Below are positions 1-8,358 of a DNA stretch of 64,000 bases, piece after piece. Both the position numbers and the translations under genes were made by a program. The notes beneath the pieces are model-generated. The model worked only from the letters and a program-made list of their open reading frames with translations, did not search any database and was not told the DNA's origin. Source of the stretch: Pantoea sp. 1.19 (lineage in GTDB: Bacteria; Pseudomonadota; Gammaproteobacteria; Enterobacterales; Enterobacteriaceae); NCBI RefSeq assembly GCF_001922585.1, contig NZ_MRBS01000001.1:496001-560000 (forward strand), written 5' to 3'. Position 1 is the first letter of the stretch, and each line of letters begins with the position of its first letter.

Positions 1-12
1 CGGGCTTTTTTG
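1..12 (+). terminator. 3' half of a terminator cut by the window edge
   Basis: The window opens with CGGGC followed by six T. This looks like the right arm and T-tract of a rho-independent terminator whose left arm lies outside the window. It would separate the sugar operon from whatever lies upstream. The hairpin itself cannot be checked. Confidence 0.35.
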
Positions 13-51
13 CGTTGAATCACAAATCCGTTACCTCTTTTTTTACCTAGC

Positions 52-78
52 TTGACACCAAAATTGAACAGTGACAAT
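52..78 (+). promoter_or_regulatory. candidate promoter of the sugar operon
   Basis: A perfect -35 hexamer TTGACA lies at 52-57. The best -10 match is GACAAT at 73-78, but the spacing is only 15 bp, which suggests an activator-dependent promoter. It lies about 210 bp before the binding-protein gene. Sequence match only. Confidence 0.3.
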
Positions 79-85
79 GCTGCTC

Positions 86-113
86 CATCGATTGAGCAAT
101 TGTGAGATCGATG
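86..113 (+). promoter_or_regulatory. operator-like dyad with CRP-like half-sites
   Basis: CATCGAT (86-92) and ATCGATG (107-113) form the outer arms of a dyad centred on CAATTG (97-102); 10 of 14 positions are symmetric. This size and shape fits a LacI/GalR-family operator. TGTGA half-sites (102-106 and again near 124) resemble CRP half-sites. No regulator gene is in the window; it may lie upstream. The function is inferred from position just downstream of a candidate promoter of a sugar operon. Confidence 0.35.
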
Positions 114-288
114 TGTTCAATGTGTGAGCTTGATGTGAAATTAGGTGAAGAAGTGTCCATTCGGGAGGCGTCCGCCGCGTTGCCAGGCGTCCTGATGTCC
201 CGCTGAACCTTTCGCTCCCGTCAGTCATCCCGCGGTCTACGGCAACCTCCGCGCGTTGACAGGTTTTCCGCTACCTGAGGAATATGAC

Positions 289-1335
289 ATGCGTTACCGC
301 ACAATGTTGATGGCATCCGTCGCCGTGATGATGGGAATGAGTTCGCAGGCGCTGGCAGAAGACGCCGCGACGGTCGCTTTTTTGATGCCGGATCAGGCCT
401 CGACCCGCTATGAGCAGCACGACTATCCCGGCTTTAAAGCCCGAATGAGCAAGCTATGCGCCAGCTGTAAAGTGATTTACCAGAATGCGAACGCCAGCGC
501 GGCGCTACAGCAGCAGCAATTTAACTCGGCGATCGCCCAGGGCGCGAAGGTGATTGTCCTCGATCCGGTGGATTCGTCGGCCGCCGCCGGACTGGTGGCG
601 ATCGCGCATCAGCAGGATGTGAAGGTGATTGCCTACGACCGGCCGATTCCAAACCAGCCGGCCGACTTCTACGTCTCCTTCGACAACGAGGGGATCGGCT
701 ATGCCATCTCCCAGTCGCTGGTGGCGCATCTGAAAGCCAGCGGCGTGCCGCAGGGCGCCGGCGTATTGGAAATTAACGGGTCTCCCACTGACGCCGCTGC
801 CGGGCTGATTCGCGACGGCATTCATCGCGGCCTGAAGGATTCGGGCTATAAAACCCTGGCCGAATTTGACACCCCGGAGTGGGCGCCGCCCAAGGCGCAG
901 GAGTGGACCGCTGGCCAAATCACCCGCTTTGGCGACGCCATTAAGGGGGTTGTCGCCGCCAACGACGGCACCGGCGGCGGCGCCATTGCCGCCTTTAAGG
1001 CCGCGGGCATCGCGCCGCTGCCGCCGGTCACCGGTAACGACGCTACCCTGGCGGCGCTGCAGCTGATTATCGCCGGCGATCAGTACAACACCATCTCCAA
1101 ACCGTCTGAGGTGGTGGCCGCCGCCGCCGCACAGGTGGCGGTCGATCTGCTGGCCGGTAAAACGCCGAAGGCCACCACCACGCTGTATAACACGCCGTCG
1201 CAGCTGTTTGTACCGGCGGTGATCACCGCCCACAACATCAAGGCGGAGATTTTCGATAAACAGATCCAAACGCCGGCGCAGGTCTGCACCGGTGATTACG
1301 TGCAAGCCTGCAAAAAATTAGGCATAGCGCCGTAA
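289..1335 (+). CDS. sugar ABC transporter periplasmic binding protein (XylF-like)
   Basis: 348-residue periplasmic sugar-binding protein of the type I fold (Peripla_BP_4; XylF/RbsB relatives). It opens with MRYR, a hydrophobic core and an ALAE cleavage site, a classical Sec signal peptide. The mature chain starts AATVAFLMPDQASTRYEQHD, as in D-xylose-binding XylF, and ends with a Cys-containing tail (VCTGDYVQACKKL) also typical of XylF-like proteins. The ATG at 289 is preferred over an in-frame TTG at 256 because CTGAGG sits 8-14 nt upstream and the signal peptide begins exactly there. It is the first gene of an operon with its ATPase, permease, a dehydrogenase and an FGGY kinase. The ligand is probably a pentose, pentulose or pentitol, inferred from the kinase type. 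A strong hairpin follows the gene. Confidence 0.88.
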   Translation: MRYRTMLMASVAVMMGMSSQALAEDAATVAFLMPDQASTRYEQHDYPGFKARMSKLCASCKVIYQNANASAALQQQQFNSAIAQGAKVIVLDPVDSSAAAGLVAIAHQQDVKVIAYDRPIPNQPADFYVSFDNEGIGYAISQSLVAHLKASGVPQGAGVLEINGSPTDAAAGLIRDGIHRGLKDSGYKTLAEFDTPEWAPPKAQEWTAGQITRFGDAIKGVVAANDGTGGGAIAAFKAAGIAPLPPVTGNDATLAALQLIIAGDQYNTISKPSEVVAAAAAQVAVDLLAGKTPKATTTLYNTPSQLFVPAVITAHNIKAEIFDKQIQTPAQVCTGDYVQACKKLGIAP

Positions 1336-1345
1336 ACCGGTCCGA

Positions 1346-1373
1346 CGGGTCCCCGATGGAGCGCGGGGACCCG
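1346..1373 (+). other. intercistronic stem-loop after the binding-protein gene
   Basis: CGGGTCCCC (1346-1354) pairs perfectly with GGGGACCCG (1365-1373) over a 10-nt loop. There is no T-tract, so it is not a simple terminator. Stem-loops here commonly stabilise the upstream mRNA and give excess binding protein over transporter; that role is inferred. Confidence 0.6.
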
Positions 1374-1395
1374 CTCACAGCAAGAGGTCTTCGTT

Positions 1396-2217
1396 ATGTC
1401 AAAGCAACCGGACCTGGGGGCCGTCAACGGCAGCCAGCCCATTTTACAGCTGCGTAAGGTGTCAAAGCATTTTGGCGCGGTGTCGGCGCTGACCGATATC
1501 GATCTGGAGGTCCACGCCGGTGAGGTGGTGGCGCTGGTGGGAGATAACGGCGCGGGCAAATCGACGCTAATTAAAGTGCTGGCCGGCGTCCATCAGCCGA
1601 GCAGCGGCAGCATCGAATTTGCCGGGCGGGAAGTGACGCTCGACAGCCCGGGCAAAGCGCTGGAGTTGGGCATCGCCACCGTGTTCCAGGATCTGGCGCT
1701 GTGTGAAAATCTCGACGTGGTCGCCAACCTGTTTCTCGGCCACGAGCTCTCGCCCTGGCAGCTGGATGAAGTGGCGATGGAGGTCCGCGCCTGGACGCTG
1801 CTGCAGGAGCTGGCGGCGCGTATTCCGTCGGTGCGGGAGCCGATTGCCTCGCTCTCCGGTGGCCAGCGTCAGACGGTAGCCATCGCCCGTTCGCTGCTGC
1901 TGAATCCGAAAATCGTCATGCTGGATGAGCCCACCGCGGCGCTGGGCGTGGCGCAAACCGCGGAAGTGCTCAACCTGATTGAGCGGGTGCGCGCCCGCGG
2001 CCTCGGGGTGATCATCATCAGCCACAATATGGAAGACGTCCGCGCGGTCGCGGACCGCATCGTGGTGCTGCGGCTGGGGCGAAACACCGGCGTATTTACC
2101 CCGGAAGCCAGTAATCAGGAGCTGGTCGCCGCCATCACCGGCGCCACGGAAAACGCGGTCTCGCGCCGCATCCAGCGTAAAGCGCAATCCGTTCAGTCAG
2201 AGGTTCACTCATCATGA
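1396..2217 (+). CDS. sugar ABC transporter ATP-binding protein
   Basis: 273-residue single-domain ATPase of the carbohydrate-uptake (CUT2-type) ABC family. Visible motifs: Walker A GDNGAGKST near residue 50, signature LSGGQRQ, Walker B VMLDEPTAALG, and a switch His in IISHNMED. CUT2 ATPases are often about 500 residues with two fused domains; this one has a single domain as in fructose-type FrcA, so it should act as a homodimer. AAGAGG lies 9 nt before the ATG. The stop overlaps the permease start as ATGA, implying translational coupling. It energises import of the sugar bound by the preceding protein. Confidence 0.9.
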   Translation: MSKQPDLGAVNGSQPILQLRKVSKHFGAVSALTDIDLEVHAGEVVALVGDNGAGKSTLIKVLAGVHQPSSGSIEFAGREVTLDSPGKALELGIATVFQDLALCENLDVVANLFLGHELSPWQLDEVAMEVRAWTLLQELAARIPSVREPIASLSGGQRQTVAIARSLLLNPKIVMLDEPTAALGVAQTAEVLNLIERVRARGLGVIIISHNMEDVRAVADRIVVLRLGRNTGVFTPEASNQELVAAITGATENAVSRRIQRKAQSVQSEVHSS

Positions 2218-3480
2218 CGCTCATCACCAATAAGCCGCCGGTGGCGGCGCGGGCGCTGGATCGCAGCGACGAACGCGTACAGCACAGCGACGGCCTGGCC
2301 GGCGTGCTGCGCGCCTTTATCAGCCGAATCAAAACCGGCGATCTCGGTATGCTGCCGGTGCTACTGGGGCTGATTCTGATCGCCACCGTATTCAGCGTGC
2401 TCAACCCGGTATTCCTCGCGCCAAACAACCTGGTCAATATGCTGTTCGACTGCGCCACCGTGGGCTTTATTTCGCTGGGCATTGTCTGCGTGCTGATGCT
2501 GGGCGAAATCGACCTGTCGGTCGGGTCCATGAGCGGGCTCGCCTCAGCGTTGATTGGCGTCCTGTGGGTGAATCTCGGCTGGCCGGTGGCCGGTGGCCGG
2601 TGCCATCGCGGCGTCACTGGCGGTGGGAGCGGCGGTCGGGCTGGTGTACGCGCTGCTGTTTACCCGCCTCGGCATGCCGAGTTTTGTTGCCACGCTGGCC
2701 GGCCTGCTGGCGCTGCTGGGACTGCAGCTCTATATCCTCGGACCGTCGGGCAGTATTAACCTGCCGTACGCCTCGCCGCTGGTGCGCTTTGGCCAGGTTA
2801 TGGTGATGCCGGACGGACTGGCGCAGGCGCTGGCGCTGCTGCCGGGCGCGGTGATGGTGCTGCAGGGGCTGCGTACCCGGGCGCGCCGCGCGGCGGTGAA
2901 TCTCTCCTCCGGACCGGTCAGCGCCCTGTGGCTACGCGCCGGCATCCTGACCGCGGTGCTGGCGTGTGCGGTGTTTTACCTCAACCTCGGTCGCGGCGTA
3001 CCGTGGATTTTCGGTGTGTTCGTGCTGCTGGTGGTCACACTGAACTACGCCCTGAAGCGCACCCAGTGGGGCCGCTCAATGTTTGCGGTGGGCGGCAATC
3101 GCGAGGCCGCGCGCCGCGCCGGGATTAACGTCCGGGCTATCACCGTCAGCGCCTTTGTGCTCTGTTCGACGCTGGCCGCGGTGGGGGGCATTCTCGCCGC
3201 GTCGCGACTGGCGTCGGCCAGCCAGCAGGCGGGCACCGGTGACGTCAACCTGAATGCCATCGCCGCGGCGGTGATCGGCGGCACCAGCCTGTTTGGCGGT
3301 CGCGGCAGTGCCTGGTCTGCGCTGCTCGGCATCATTGTGATTCAGGCCATTTCTAACGGCCTGACGCTGCTGAACCTGCCGTCCTCACTGCGCTACATGA
3401 TAACCGGCGCGGTGCTGGCGATCGCGGTCATTGTCGATTCCCTGGCGCGGCGTTCGCGGGCAACTCACGGTCGCGCCTGA
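2214..3480 (+). pseudogene. sugar ABC transporter permease, frameshifted by a heptamer repeat
   Basis: Inner-membrane permease of the BPD_transp_2 (RbsC/XylH/FrcC) family, read in two frames. The N-terminal part (2214 to about 2590) holds the family-typical GEIDLSVGSMSGL. The rest (about 2595-3480) continues in another frame with GLVYALLFTRLGMPSFVATL and GGTSLFGGRGS. The break coincides with three tandem copies of GGCCGGT. Removing one copy (7 nt) restores a 419-residue frame reading GWPVAGAIAAS, so the cause is very likely a one-unit gain. As printed the protein stops early (at 2759) and the transporter would be inactive. It could be a reversible slippage state, a fixed mutation or an assembly artefact. 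Confidence 0.85.
2581..2601 (+). repeat. 3 x GGCCGGT heptamer inside the permease gene
   Basis: Three perfect tandem 7-mers. A change of one unit shifts the reading frame; two units would give an intact permease. This is a typical slipped-strand structure, although three copies is short for a dedicated phase-variation tract. Confidence 0.9.
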
Positions 3481-3506
3481 CCCTTCACTGTAACGGGAGA
3501 AATACG

Positions 3507-4235
3507 ATGCAACACGCCTTAGAAAACAAAGTGGTCGCCATTACCGGTGCCGCCTCGGGAATCGGCTTGGCCTGCGCCAAAGCCTTTCTGGCCGCCGGGG
3601 CCACCGTGGTGATGATTGACCGCGCCCGCGAACGACTGGAACAGCTGACCGACGAGCTGGGTGACAACGCCCTGCCGCTGGTGGTGGATCTGCTGCAGCC
3701 GCAGCAGGTCTCCGGCATGCTCTCGGGCATTCTGGCGGCGGCCGGGCGGCTGGATATCTTCTATGCCAACGCCGGCGCCTATGTCGGCGGCGCGGTGGCC
3801 GAAGGCAATCCGGATGAGTGGGACCGGATGCTGAACCTGAACGTGAACGCCGCGTTCCGCTCAGTACACGCGGTGCTGCCGCACCTGATTGCGCAGAAGT
3901 CGGGCGATATTCTGTTCACCAGCTCCATCGCCGGGGTAGTGCCGGTGGTCTGGGAGCCGATTTATACCGCCTCGAAATTTGCCGTTCAGGCATTTGTGCA
4001 CAGCACCCGTCGGCAGGTGGCGCAGCACGGCGTGCGGGTCGGGGCGGTGCTGCCTGGCCCGGTGGTGACCGCGCTACTCGACGACTGGCCAAAAGCCAAA
4101 ATGGAGGAGGCGCTGGCCAACGGCAGCCTGATGCAGCCGGAAGAGGTGGCCGAGGCGGTGATGTTTATGGTCACCCGCCCGCGCCACGTGACGGTCCGCG
4201 ATCTGGTGATCCTGCCCGGCAGCGTCGATCTTTAA
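3507..4235 (+). CDS. short-chain dehydrogenase/reductase
   Basis: 242-residue classical SDR. The NAD(P) motif TGAASGIG lies near residue 15, MIDR follows beta-2 (Asp suggests NAD preference), the structural NAG is in YANAGAY, the catalytic Ser is in FTSSIAG and the Tyr-Lys pair in YTASK. The length is normal. GGGAG sits 9 nt before the ATG, 26 nt after the permease. In this operon the likely job is oxidation of an imported sugar alcohol to a ketose, or the reverse, before phosphorylation by the next gene. The substrate is not readable from sequence; ribitol, arabitol or xylitol are reasonable guesses. Confidence 0.85.
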   Translation: MQHALENKVVAITGAASGIGLACAKAFLAAGATVVMIDRARERLEQLTDELGDNALPLVVDLLQPQQVSGMLSGILAAAGRLDIFYANAGAYVGGAVAEGNPDEWDRMLNLNVNAAFRSVHAVLPHLIAQKSGDILFTSSIAGVVPVVWEPIYTASKFAVQAFVHSTRRQVAQHGVRVGAVLPGPVVTALLDDWPKAKMEEALANGSLMQPEEVAEAVMFMVTRPRHVTVRDLVILPGSVDL

Positions 4236-4283
4236 TCGCCGGCGCCGGGGGCGCCAGCAGTTTACGCAGTAAGGGAGAAGAAC

Positions 4284-5921
4284 ATGAGCGGCGAAGCAGC
4301 GCACAGTGCGCAGACGGCGGAGCGGGTGTTTATCGGCATTGACGTGGGCACTGCCAGCGCCCGCGCCGGCGTGTTTGACGGCGAGGGAACGATGCGGGCC
4401 AGCGCCCGCCGCGCCATCACCCTGTACCGCGGCACCGGCCAGGCGGTGGAGCAGTCGGGTGACGAAATCTGGCAGGCGATCGCCGGGGCAGTCAGGGAAG
4501 CGGTCAGCGAGGCGGGGGTTGACCCGGCGCAGGTCGGCGGCATCGGCTTCGATGCCACCTGCTCGCTGGTGGTGGTCGGCGAGGACGGTGCGCCGCTGGC
4601 GGTGGGCGACAGCGAGGATCCGCAGCGCAACATCATCGTCTGGATGGATCACCGCGCCACCCGCGAAGCGGAGCAGATTAACGCCACGCAGCATCCGGTA
4701 CTGCGCTACGTCGGCGGGCGGCTGTCGCCGGAAATGGAGCCACCAAAACTGCTGTGGCTGAAAACTCACCGGCGCCACATCTGGGACCGTGCCTGGCAGT
4801 TTTTTGATCTTGCCGATTACCTGACCTGGCGCGCCAGCGGCGATTTGGCGCGCTCCACCTGCACGGTTACCTGCAAATGGACCTACCTGGCGCATGAGTC
4901 GCGCTGGGATCCCGACTTTTTTCACCAGGCGGGGCTGGGGGACCTGGCGGAGGAGGGGTTCCGCCGTATCGGCCAGCGGATGCACGAGCCGGGGACGGCC
5001 TGCGGCAACGGCCTCACCGAGCGGGCGGCGCGCGAACTGGGGCTGCCGGTCGGCACGCCGGTGGCGGCCGGCATGATCGATGCCCACGCCGGCGGCATTG
5101 GCACCGCAGGGGCGCAGGGCGACGCCCAGGACACGCTGGCCTACGTGTTTGGCACCTCCTCCTGCACCATGACCAGCAGCCCGGAGCCGGTATTTATTCC
5201 CGGCGTCTGGGGACCGTACTACTCGGCGATGGTGCCCGGCCTGTGGCTGAACGAGGGCGGACAGAGTGCCGCCGGCGCGGCAATAGACCGGCTGCTGGGC
5301 ATGCATCCGGCGGCGGCGGCGCTGGCGCAGCAGGCGCAGGCGCAAGGCTGCACGCTGCCGGTGCTGCTGGCCGATCGCGTGCTGGCCAGGGTGGCGCAGC
5401 CATCCGATGCCGTGGCGCTGATCGCCGGGCTGCACGTGGTGCCGGAATTCCTCGGTAACCGCGCGCCCTTCGCCGATCCGCGCGCGCGCGCGGCGATCGC
5501 CGGACTGGATATGAGCGAAGACGATGCCAGTTTGCTGGCGCTGTATGTTGCCGGCATCTGCAGCATTGGCTACGGCCTGCGGCAGATTATCGATGTGCAG
5601 ACAGAGGCGGGCGCGACGGTGCGGCAAATCGCCATCAGCGGTGGTGCCGGGCAGCATCCGCTGGTGCGTCAGCTGCTGGCCGATGCGACCGGGATACCGC
5701 TGCTGGCGACCCGCGCCAGCGAACCGGTGCTGCTCGGTGCCGGGATCCTTGGCGCCTGCGCCGGTGGGCTGGTCAGCTCGGTGAGTGAAGGGATGGCGCG
5801 CTTTACGCGGGCGGCGGCGGTGTGGACCCCGTCCGCTGCGCAGCAGACGCGTCATCAGCGACGCTATCAGGCGTTTTTACACCTGCAGGCCAGCGCGCGC
5901 GACTTGCAGGCGTGGGACTAG
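4284..5921 (+). CDS. FGGY-family carbohydrate kinase (D-ribulokinase-like)
   Basis: 545-residue FGGY sugar kinase. The N-terminal phosphate-binding loop reads FIGIDVGTASARAGVFD. The substrate region IVWMDHRATREAEQIN and the length match the subgroup that includes Yersinia YpCarbK and human FGGY, known as D-ribulokinases. The C-terminal ATP-binding part has AISGGAGQHPLVRQLLADAT. AAGGGAG precedes the ATG. It should phosphorylate a pentulose so that it can enter the pentose phosphate pathway. It is the last gene of the operon and ends 7 nt before the convergent gamma-carbonic-anhydrase-like gene, with no obvious terminator between. D-ribulose as substrate is inferred from subgroup resemblance. 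Confidence 0.88.
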   Translation: MSGEAAHSAQTAERVFIGIDVGTASARAGVFDGEGTMRASARRAITLYRGTGQAVEQSGDEIWQAIAGAVREAVSEAGVDPAQVGGIGFDATCSLVVVGEDGAPLAVGDSEDPQRNIIVWMDHRATREAEQINATQHPVLRYVGGRLSPEMEPPKLLWLKTHRRHIWDRAWQFFDLADYLTWRASGDLARSTCTVTCKWTYLAHESRWDPDFFHQAGLGDLAEEGFRRIGQRMHEPGTACGNGLTERAARELGLPVGTPVAAGMIDAHAGGIGTAGAQGDAQDTLAYVFGTSSCTMTSSPEPVFIPGVWGPYYSAMVPGLWLNEGGQSAAGAAIDRLLGMHPAAAALAQQAQAQGCTLPVLLADRVLARVAQPSDAVALIAGLHVVPEFLGNRAPFADPRARAAIAGLDMSEDDASLLALYVAGICSIGYGLRQIIDVQTEAGATVRQIAISGGAGQHPLVRQLLADATGIPLLATRASEPVLLGAGILGACAGGLVSSVSEGMARFTRAAAVWTPSAAQQTRHQRRYQAFLHLQASARDLQAWD

Positions 5922-5928
5922 CGGGCCA

Positions 5929-6489
5929 TTACAGCTCGTTACGCAGCCGCTGATAGCCTTCAACCAGCGCCACGTTGGTCTCGGCCACCTCTTCGGAGAA
6001 CTGCACCGAGGCCGGATCCACCCGGGCAAAATCGCTCAGGACCGAATCCGGCCCTACGCGTTCGGTAGAGGGAACGTAGGTGTGCGGCGGCAGCGTCACG
6101 CCGTCGACCACCGCGTTATAGCGCACCACGCAGCCGGTTTGAATATGGCAGTTAAACAGCACGCTGTTAAAACCAATAAACACCCGTTCATCCACGCGGC
6201 ACGGGCCGTGCACGATGGCGCGGTGCGCAATTGAACTGCCGCTGCCCACGCTCACCGGCGCGCCGCTTTTCGAGTGAATCACCACCCCGTCCTGAATATT
6301 GGCGTGGGCATGAATCTCTATCGGTTCCATTTCGCCTTCGGCATTCACCTCGTCGGCGCGGATCACCGCGTAGGGACCAACGTACACATAATCGTGAATA
6401 ATGACCCGGCCGCAGATCACTGCCGTAGGGTCGATAAAGGCGTTGGGCGAGACCTGCGGCAGATGGCCGGAGGGATTTTTACGTAACAT
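5929..6489 (-). CDS. gamma-carbonic-anhydrase-like hexapeptide protein (Zur-type operon)
   Basis: 186-residue left-handed beta-helix protein of the gamma-carbonic anhydrase / YrdA superfamily. Hexapeptide-type repeats (IGF, VVRYNAVV, NIQDGVVIHSK, SIAHRAIVHG) fill the middle, and the His residues in IHAHANIQDGVVIH and SIAHRAIVHG fit the metal-site pattern. The ATG at 6489 is chosen because AAGGAGCC lies just upstream and the family start MLRKNPSGHLP follows; a longer upstream frame is not supported. It overlaps the end of folE2 by 11 nt. In other bacteria paralogues of this kind sit with folE2 under Zur control, which suggests a zinc-sparing role. Enzyme activity is unproven. Confidence 0.82.
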   Translation of the reverse strand: MLRKNPSGHLPQVSPNAFIDPTAVICGRVIIHDYVYVGPYAVIRADEVNAEGEMEPIEIHAHANIQDGVVIHSKSGAPVSVGSGSSIAHRAIVHGPCRVDERVFIGFNSVLFNCHIQTGCVVRYNAVVDGVTLPPHTYVPSTERVGPDSVLSDFARVDPASVQFSEEVAETNVALVEGYQRLRNEL

Positions 6490-7399
6490 CTGAGGCTCCT
6501 TTCCAGTGGGTAACGGCGACGGCGTTGTGCGCATGCAGGCTCTCCTGATGCTCGACCCGTATCGTTGCCGCGGTACACCATGCGGCCGCCTGAAACGCCC
6601 GTTCCAGGCGGCGCGCGGCGTCTTCACAAAACAGCAGGTTCGCGCCGTTAGCCAGCGCAAAGGCGCGTTCATCGCAGCGTTTCACCGCCGTCTGCACGGC
6701 GGTGCCCAGCGCCTGCTCGGCGCAGGCAATCGCCGCTGCGACCGGCAGTTCGCGGGCTTCGGGATCGAGACGCAGACGGATGTGTGCCCAGCTCCGCTGG
6801 CTATGCGGCGTGGCGGGCATTCCTGCCGCGGCCAGCCAGTCGGCGATCTCCGCCACCGTCAGTCCGTTGCGGCGATCGCCAAACGCCTGCAAAAAGTGCG
6901 ACTGTGCGGCATGACGGCTGAGTGCCGCGGAGGCCGGGCAGGTGGAGGAGTAAGGCACCGCCACGTCAAGCGTTAATGAAAACGTCTTCTCCAGCGTGGC
7001 CTCCACGCCGATCGGATAGGCTTTCCAGCCGCTGTGCGCCGAGACCAGCGCGCGACGCGAGAGCAACACATCGCCGGATAGGGTCAGGCTGGCGCGATCG
7101 CAGCGCCCCGGATGGGAAGCGAGAAAGCCCGCCAGCACGGTGCGCAGCCGCGCCGGCGTCAGTTCCCCCTGGGTGAGTTCGTCCAGCTGCAGGTAGAGGC
7201 GCGACATATGGATGCCGCTGCCACCCTGGGGGTCGGCGAGGAGATTAATGCCGGCGTTAACCCGCGCCGATACCGGTCTGCCGGCGATGTCGACCGGCAA
7301 CGCGATATGCTCCATGCCGACCCAGGCCAGCGACTGGTGTTGACCCGGACCGGGAGCGGCCTGCGCATCCGGCAGGGCATCAGTGGTGGTTGTTAACAT
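6479..7399 (-). CDS. folE2: GTP cyclohydrolase I type 2 (FolE2)
   Basis: 306-residue FolE2 (GTP cyclohydrolase IB / MptA family). It makes dihydroneopterin triphosphate for folate and can use metals other than zinc, unlike FolE. Family signatures: WVGMEHIALPV near the N-terminus, HMSRLYLQLDEL, AHSGWKAYPI and PYSSTCPASAALSRHAAQSHF, which carries the conserved Cys. The ATG at 7399 gives MLTTTTDALPDAQ; in-frame ATGs at 7423 and 7489 exist, but the latter lies inside the Zur-like palindrome and is unlikely. The gene overlaps the downstream gamma-CA gene. FolE2 with a Zur box means folate synthesis can continue under zinc starvation. Confidence 0.88.
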   Translation of the reverse strand: MLTTTTDALPDAQAAPGPGQHQSLAWVGMEHIALPVDIAGRPVSARVNAGINLLADPQGGSGIHMSRLYLQLDELTQGELTPARLRTVLAGFLASHPGRCDRASLTLSGDVLLSRRALVSAHSGWKAYPIGVEATLEKTFSLTLDVAVPYSSTCPASAALSRHAAQSHFLQAFGDRRNGLTVAEIADWLAAAGMPATPHSQRSWAHIRLRLDPEARELPVAAAIACAEQALGTAVQTAVKRCDERAFALANGANLLFCEDAARRLERAFQAAAWCTAATIRVEHQESLHAHNAVAVTHWKGASDVT

Positions 7400-7465
7400 G
7401 ACAGACCCGTGATTGTTGTTCATGACAAATAAACAGGACGGCTCGTCGACCGCCGCGGTATTAAT

Positions 7466-7492
7466 GTGTGTTATGTTATAACGTAACATTGG
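7466..7492 (-). promoter_or_regulatory. Zur-like operator upstream of folE2
   Basis: ATGTTATAACGTAACAT (7473-7489) is a near-palindrome matching the enterobacterial Zur pattern (ATGTTATA / TATAACAT arms). It lies 74 nt before the folE2 start. Gene content (FolE2 plus gamma-CA) independently points to Zur, so Zn-dependent repression is a good inference. Confidence 0.72.
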
Positions 7493-7550
7493 TGACTTGC
7501 CAAAGGGGGCGTAACATCCGCATCGCTGGCGGAAGGCGGATACGGCGCGG

Positions 7551-7632
7551 TAAAGCAGCAGAATTGCGCTAAAGCAGAGCAGCGGGGCGGCGCTAAAGCA
7601 GAATTACACCGAAGCAGAACCGCGGGGCGGCG
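7551..7632. repeat. imperfect tandem repeat, 2 x about 41 bp, in intergenic DNA
   Basis: Copy 1 (7551-7592) and copy 2 (7593-7632) both begin TAAAGCAG/CTAAAGCAG and end GCGGGGCGGCG. They lie in the gap between folE2 and the DUF2938-like gene. A GC-rich 8-bp hairpin (7685-7703) follows, without a T-tract. No gene is seen in 7490-7714. Confidence 0.6.
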
Positions 7633-7714
7633 AAGACGCAGAGCCGCGCGACGGTGGGGGAACGGCAGTAAGAGGGGGCCAGGCGCCGCCGCGTCGCGGC
7701 GGCGGCACCGACAA

Positions 7715-8206
7715 TCAGAGGCCGCCGGCCAGCCGCAGCGCGCAGCCGCTAAGCCAGAGCCCCACGCCGAAGGAGAGGTGAGCGATCAGGCTGCGCCGGC
7801 GCGCCACCGACGGATGAGGCGTGCGCGCGGCGGCCACGCCAAAGCCAAACGCCGGTTGCATAATCAAAAATGGCGACAGCACGCTGATAATACCGGCCAG
7901 CAGCGCCGGCAGTAAGGCGGGGGCCTGCAGCCAGGATGGCCCCACGCAGCTCAGAAACAGCGTGGCAAACAGCACGCCGATCAGGTAGTGCGCCAGCCAA
8001 CCCAGCGGCTTCTCTCCGGCCACGACGGGGGCCTGCAGAATGGTCCGGTGGCGCCACTCGCCGTACCGCATCCGGCCAATCCAGCGCCCCACCAGCCGGT
8101 AATCCAGCGAGGGAATTTTGAGCACCCGCGCCTGAAACAGCGCCCAGAGATCCATGATCAACGTTGCGCCGACGCCCAGCGCAATCCCCTGCCACCCCAT
8201 TTCCAT
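7715..8206 (-). CDS. DUF2938-like inner-membrane protein
   Basis: 163-residue membrane protein with about four hydrophobic segments: GIALGVGATLIMDLWALF, the stretch around AHYLIGVLFATLFLSCV, ALLPALLAGIISVLSPFL, and the C-terminal GVGLWLSGCALRLAGG. The conserved-looking LVGRWIGRM and GEKPLGWLAHYLIG resemble the DUF2938 family, whose function is unknown. AGGAT lies before the ATG. It is divergent from an ArsR-rhodanese regulator, which suggests co-regulation and perhaps a sulfur-related role, but nothing in the sequence gives a substrate. Confidence 0.7.
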   Translation of the reverse strand: MEMGWQGIALGVGATLIMDLWALFQARVLKIPSLDYRLVGRWIGRMRYGEWRHRTILQAPVVAGEKPLGWLAHYLIGVLFATLFLSCVGPSWLQAPALLPALLAGIISVLSPFLIMQPAFGFGVAAARTPHPSVARRRSLIAHLSFGVGLWLSGCALRLAGGL

Positions 8207-8320
8207 ATATTTATCCTGTATGTCATCAAGTTTGCGATACTGCGCCCATTTTTTTTACCCTGCCGTGTGGTCAGTCACACCAGGACTGGCTGGTCGGGCT
8301 GCCGTTTGCTAAAATAACTA

Positions 8321-8341
8321 TCAAATAATTTATTGAATGAT
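8321..8341. promoter_or_regulatory. AT-rich dyad, candidate ArsR-family operator
   Basis: TCAAATAATTTATTGA (8321-8336) is a near-dyad 18 nt before the ArsR-rhodanese gene. ATTGAATGAT (8332-8341) recurs twice in the MFS/NRPS intergenic region (10558-10567 on the opposite strand and 10863-10872). ArsR/SmtB regulators usually bind TTCAA/TTGAA-type dyads, so this may be the autoregulatory site. Confidence 0.45.
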
Positions 8342-8358
8342 GAAACAAAGGCGAAACT

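Noticed and set aside
256-280. TTGACA as a promoter just before the binding-protein gene
   Set aside because: The implied transcript start would fall at or after the start codon and no -10 is present.
256-288. Upstream TTG start for the sugar-binding protein
   Set aside because: The signal peptide and ribosome-binding site fit ATG 289; the TTG belongs to a TTGACA string without a ribosome-binding site.
505-1305. 266-codon minus frame opposite the binding protein
   Set aside because: Shadow of a GC-rich coding strand; low-complexity Arg/Gly/His composition and no ribosome-binding site.
4074-5855. 593-codon minus frame opposite the FGGY kinase
   Set aside because: Antisense shadow with Arg/Ala/Gly-rich composition; the plus strand has a clear kinase.
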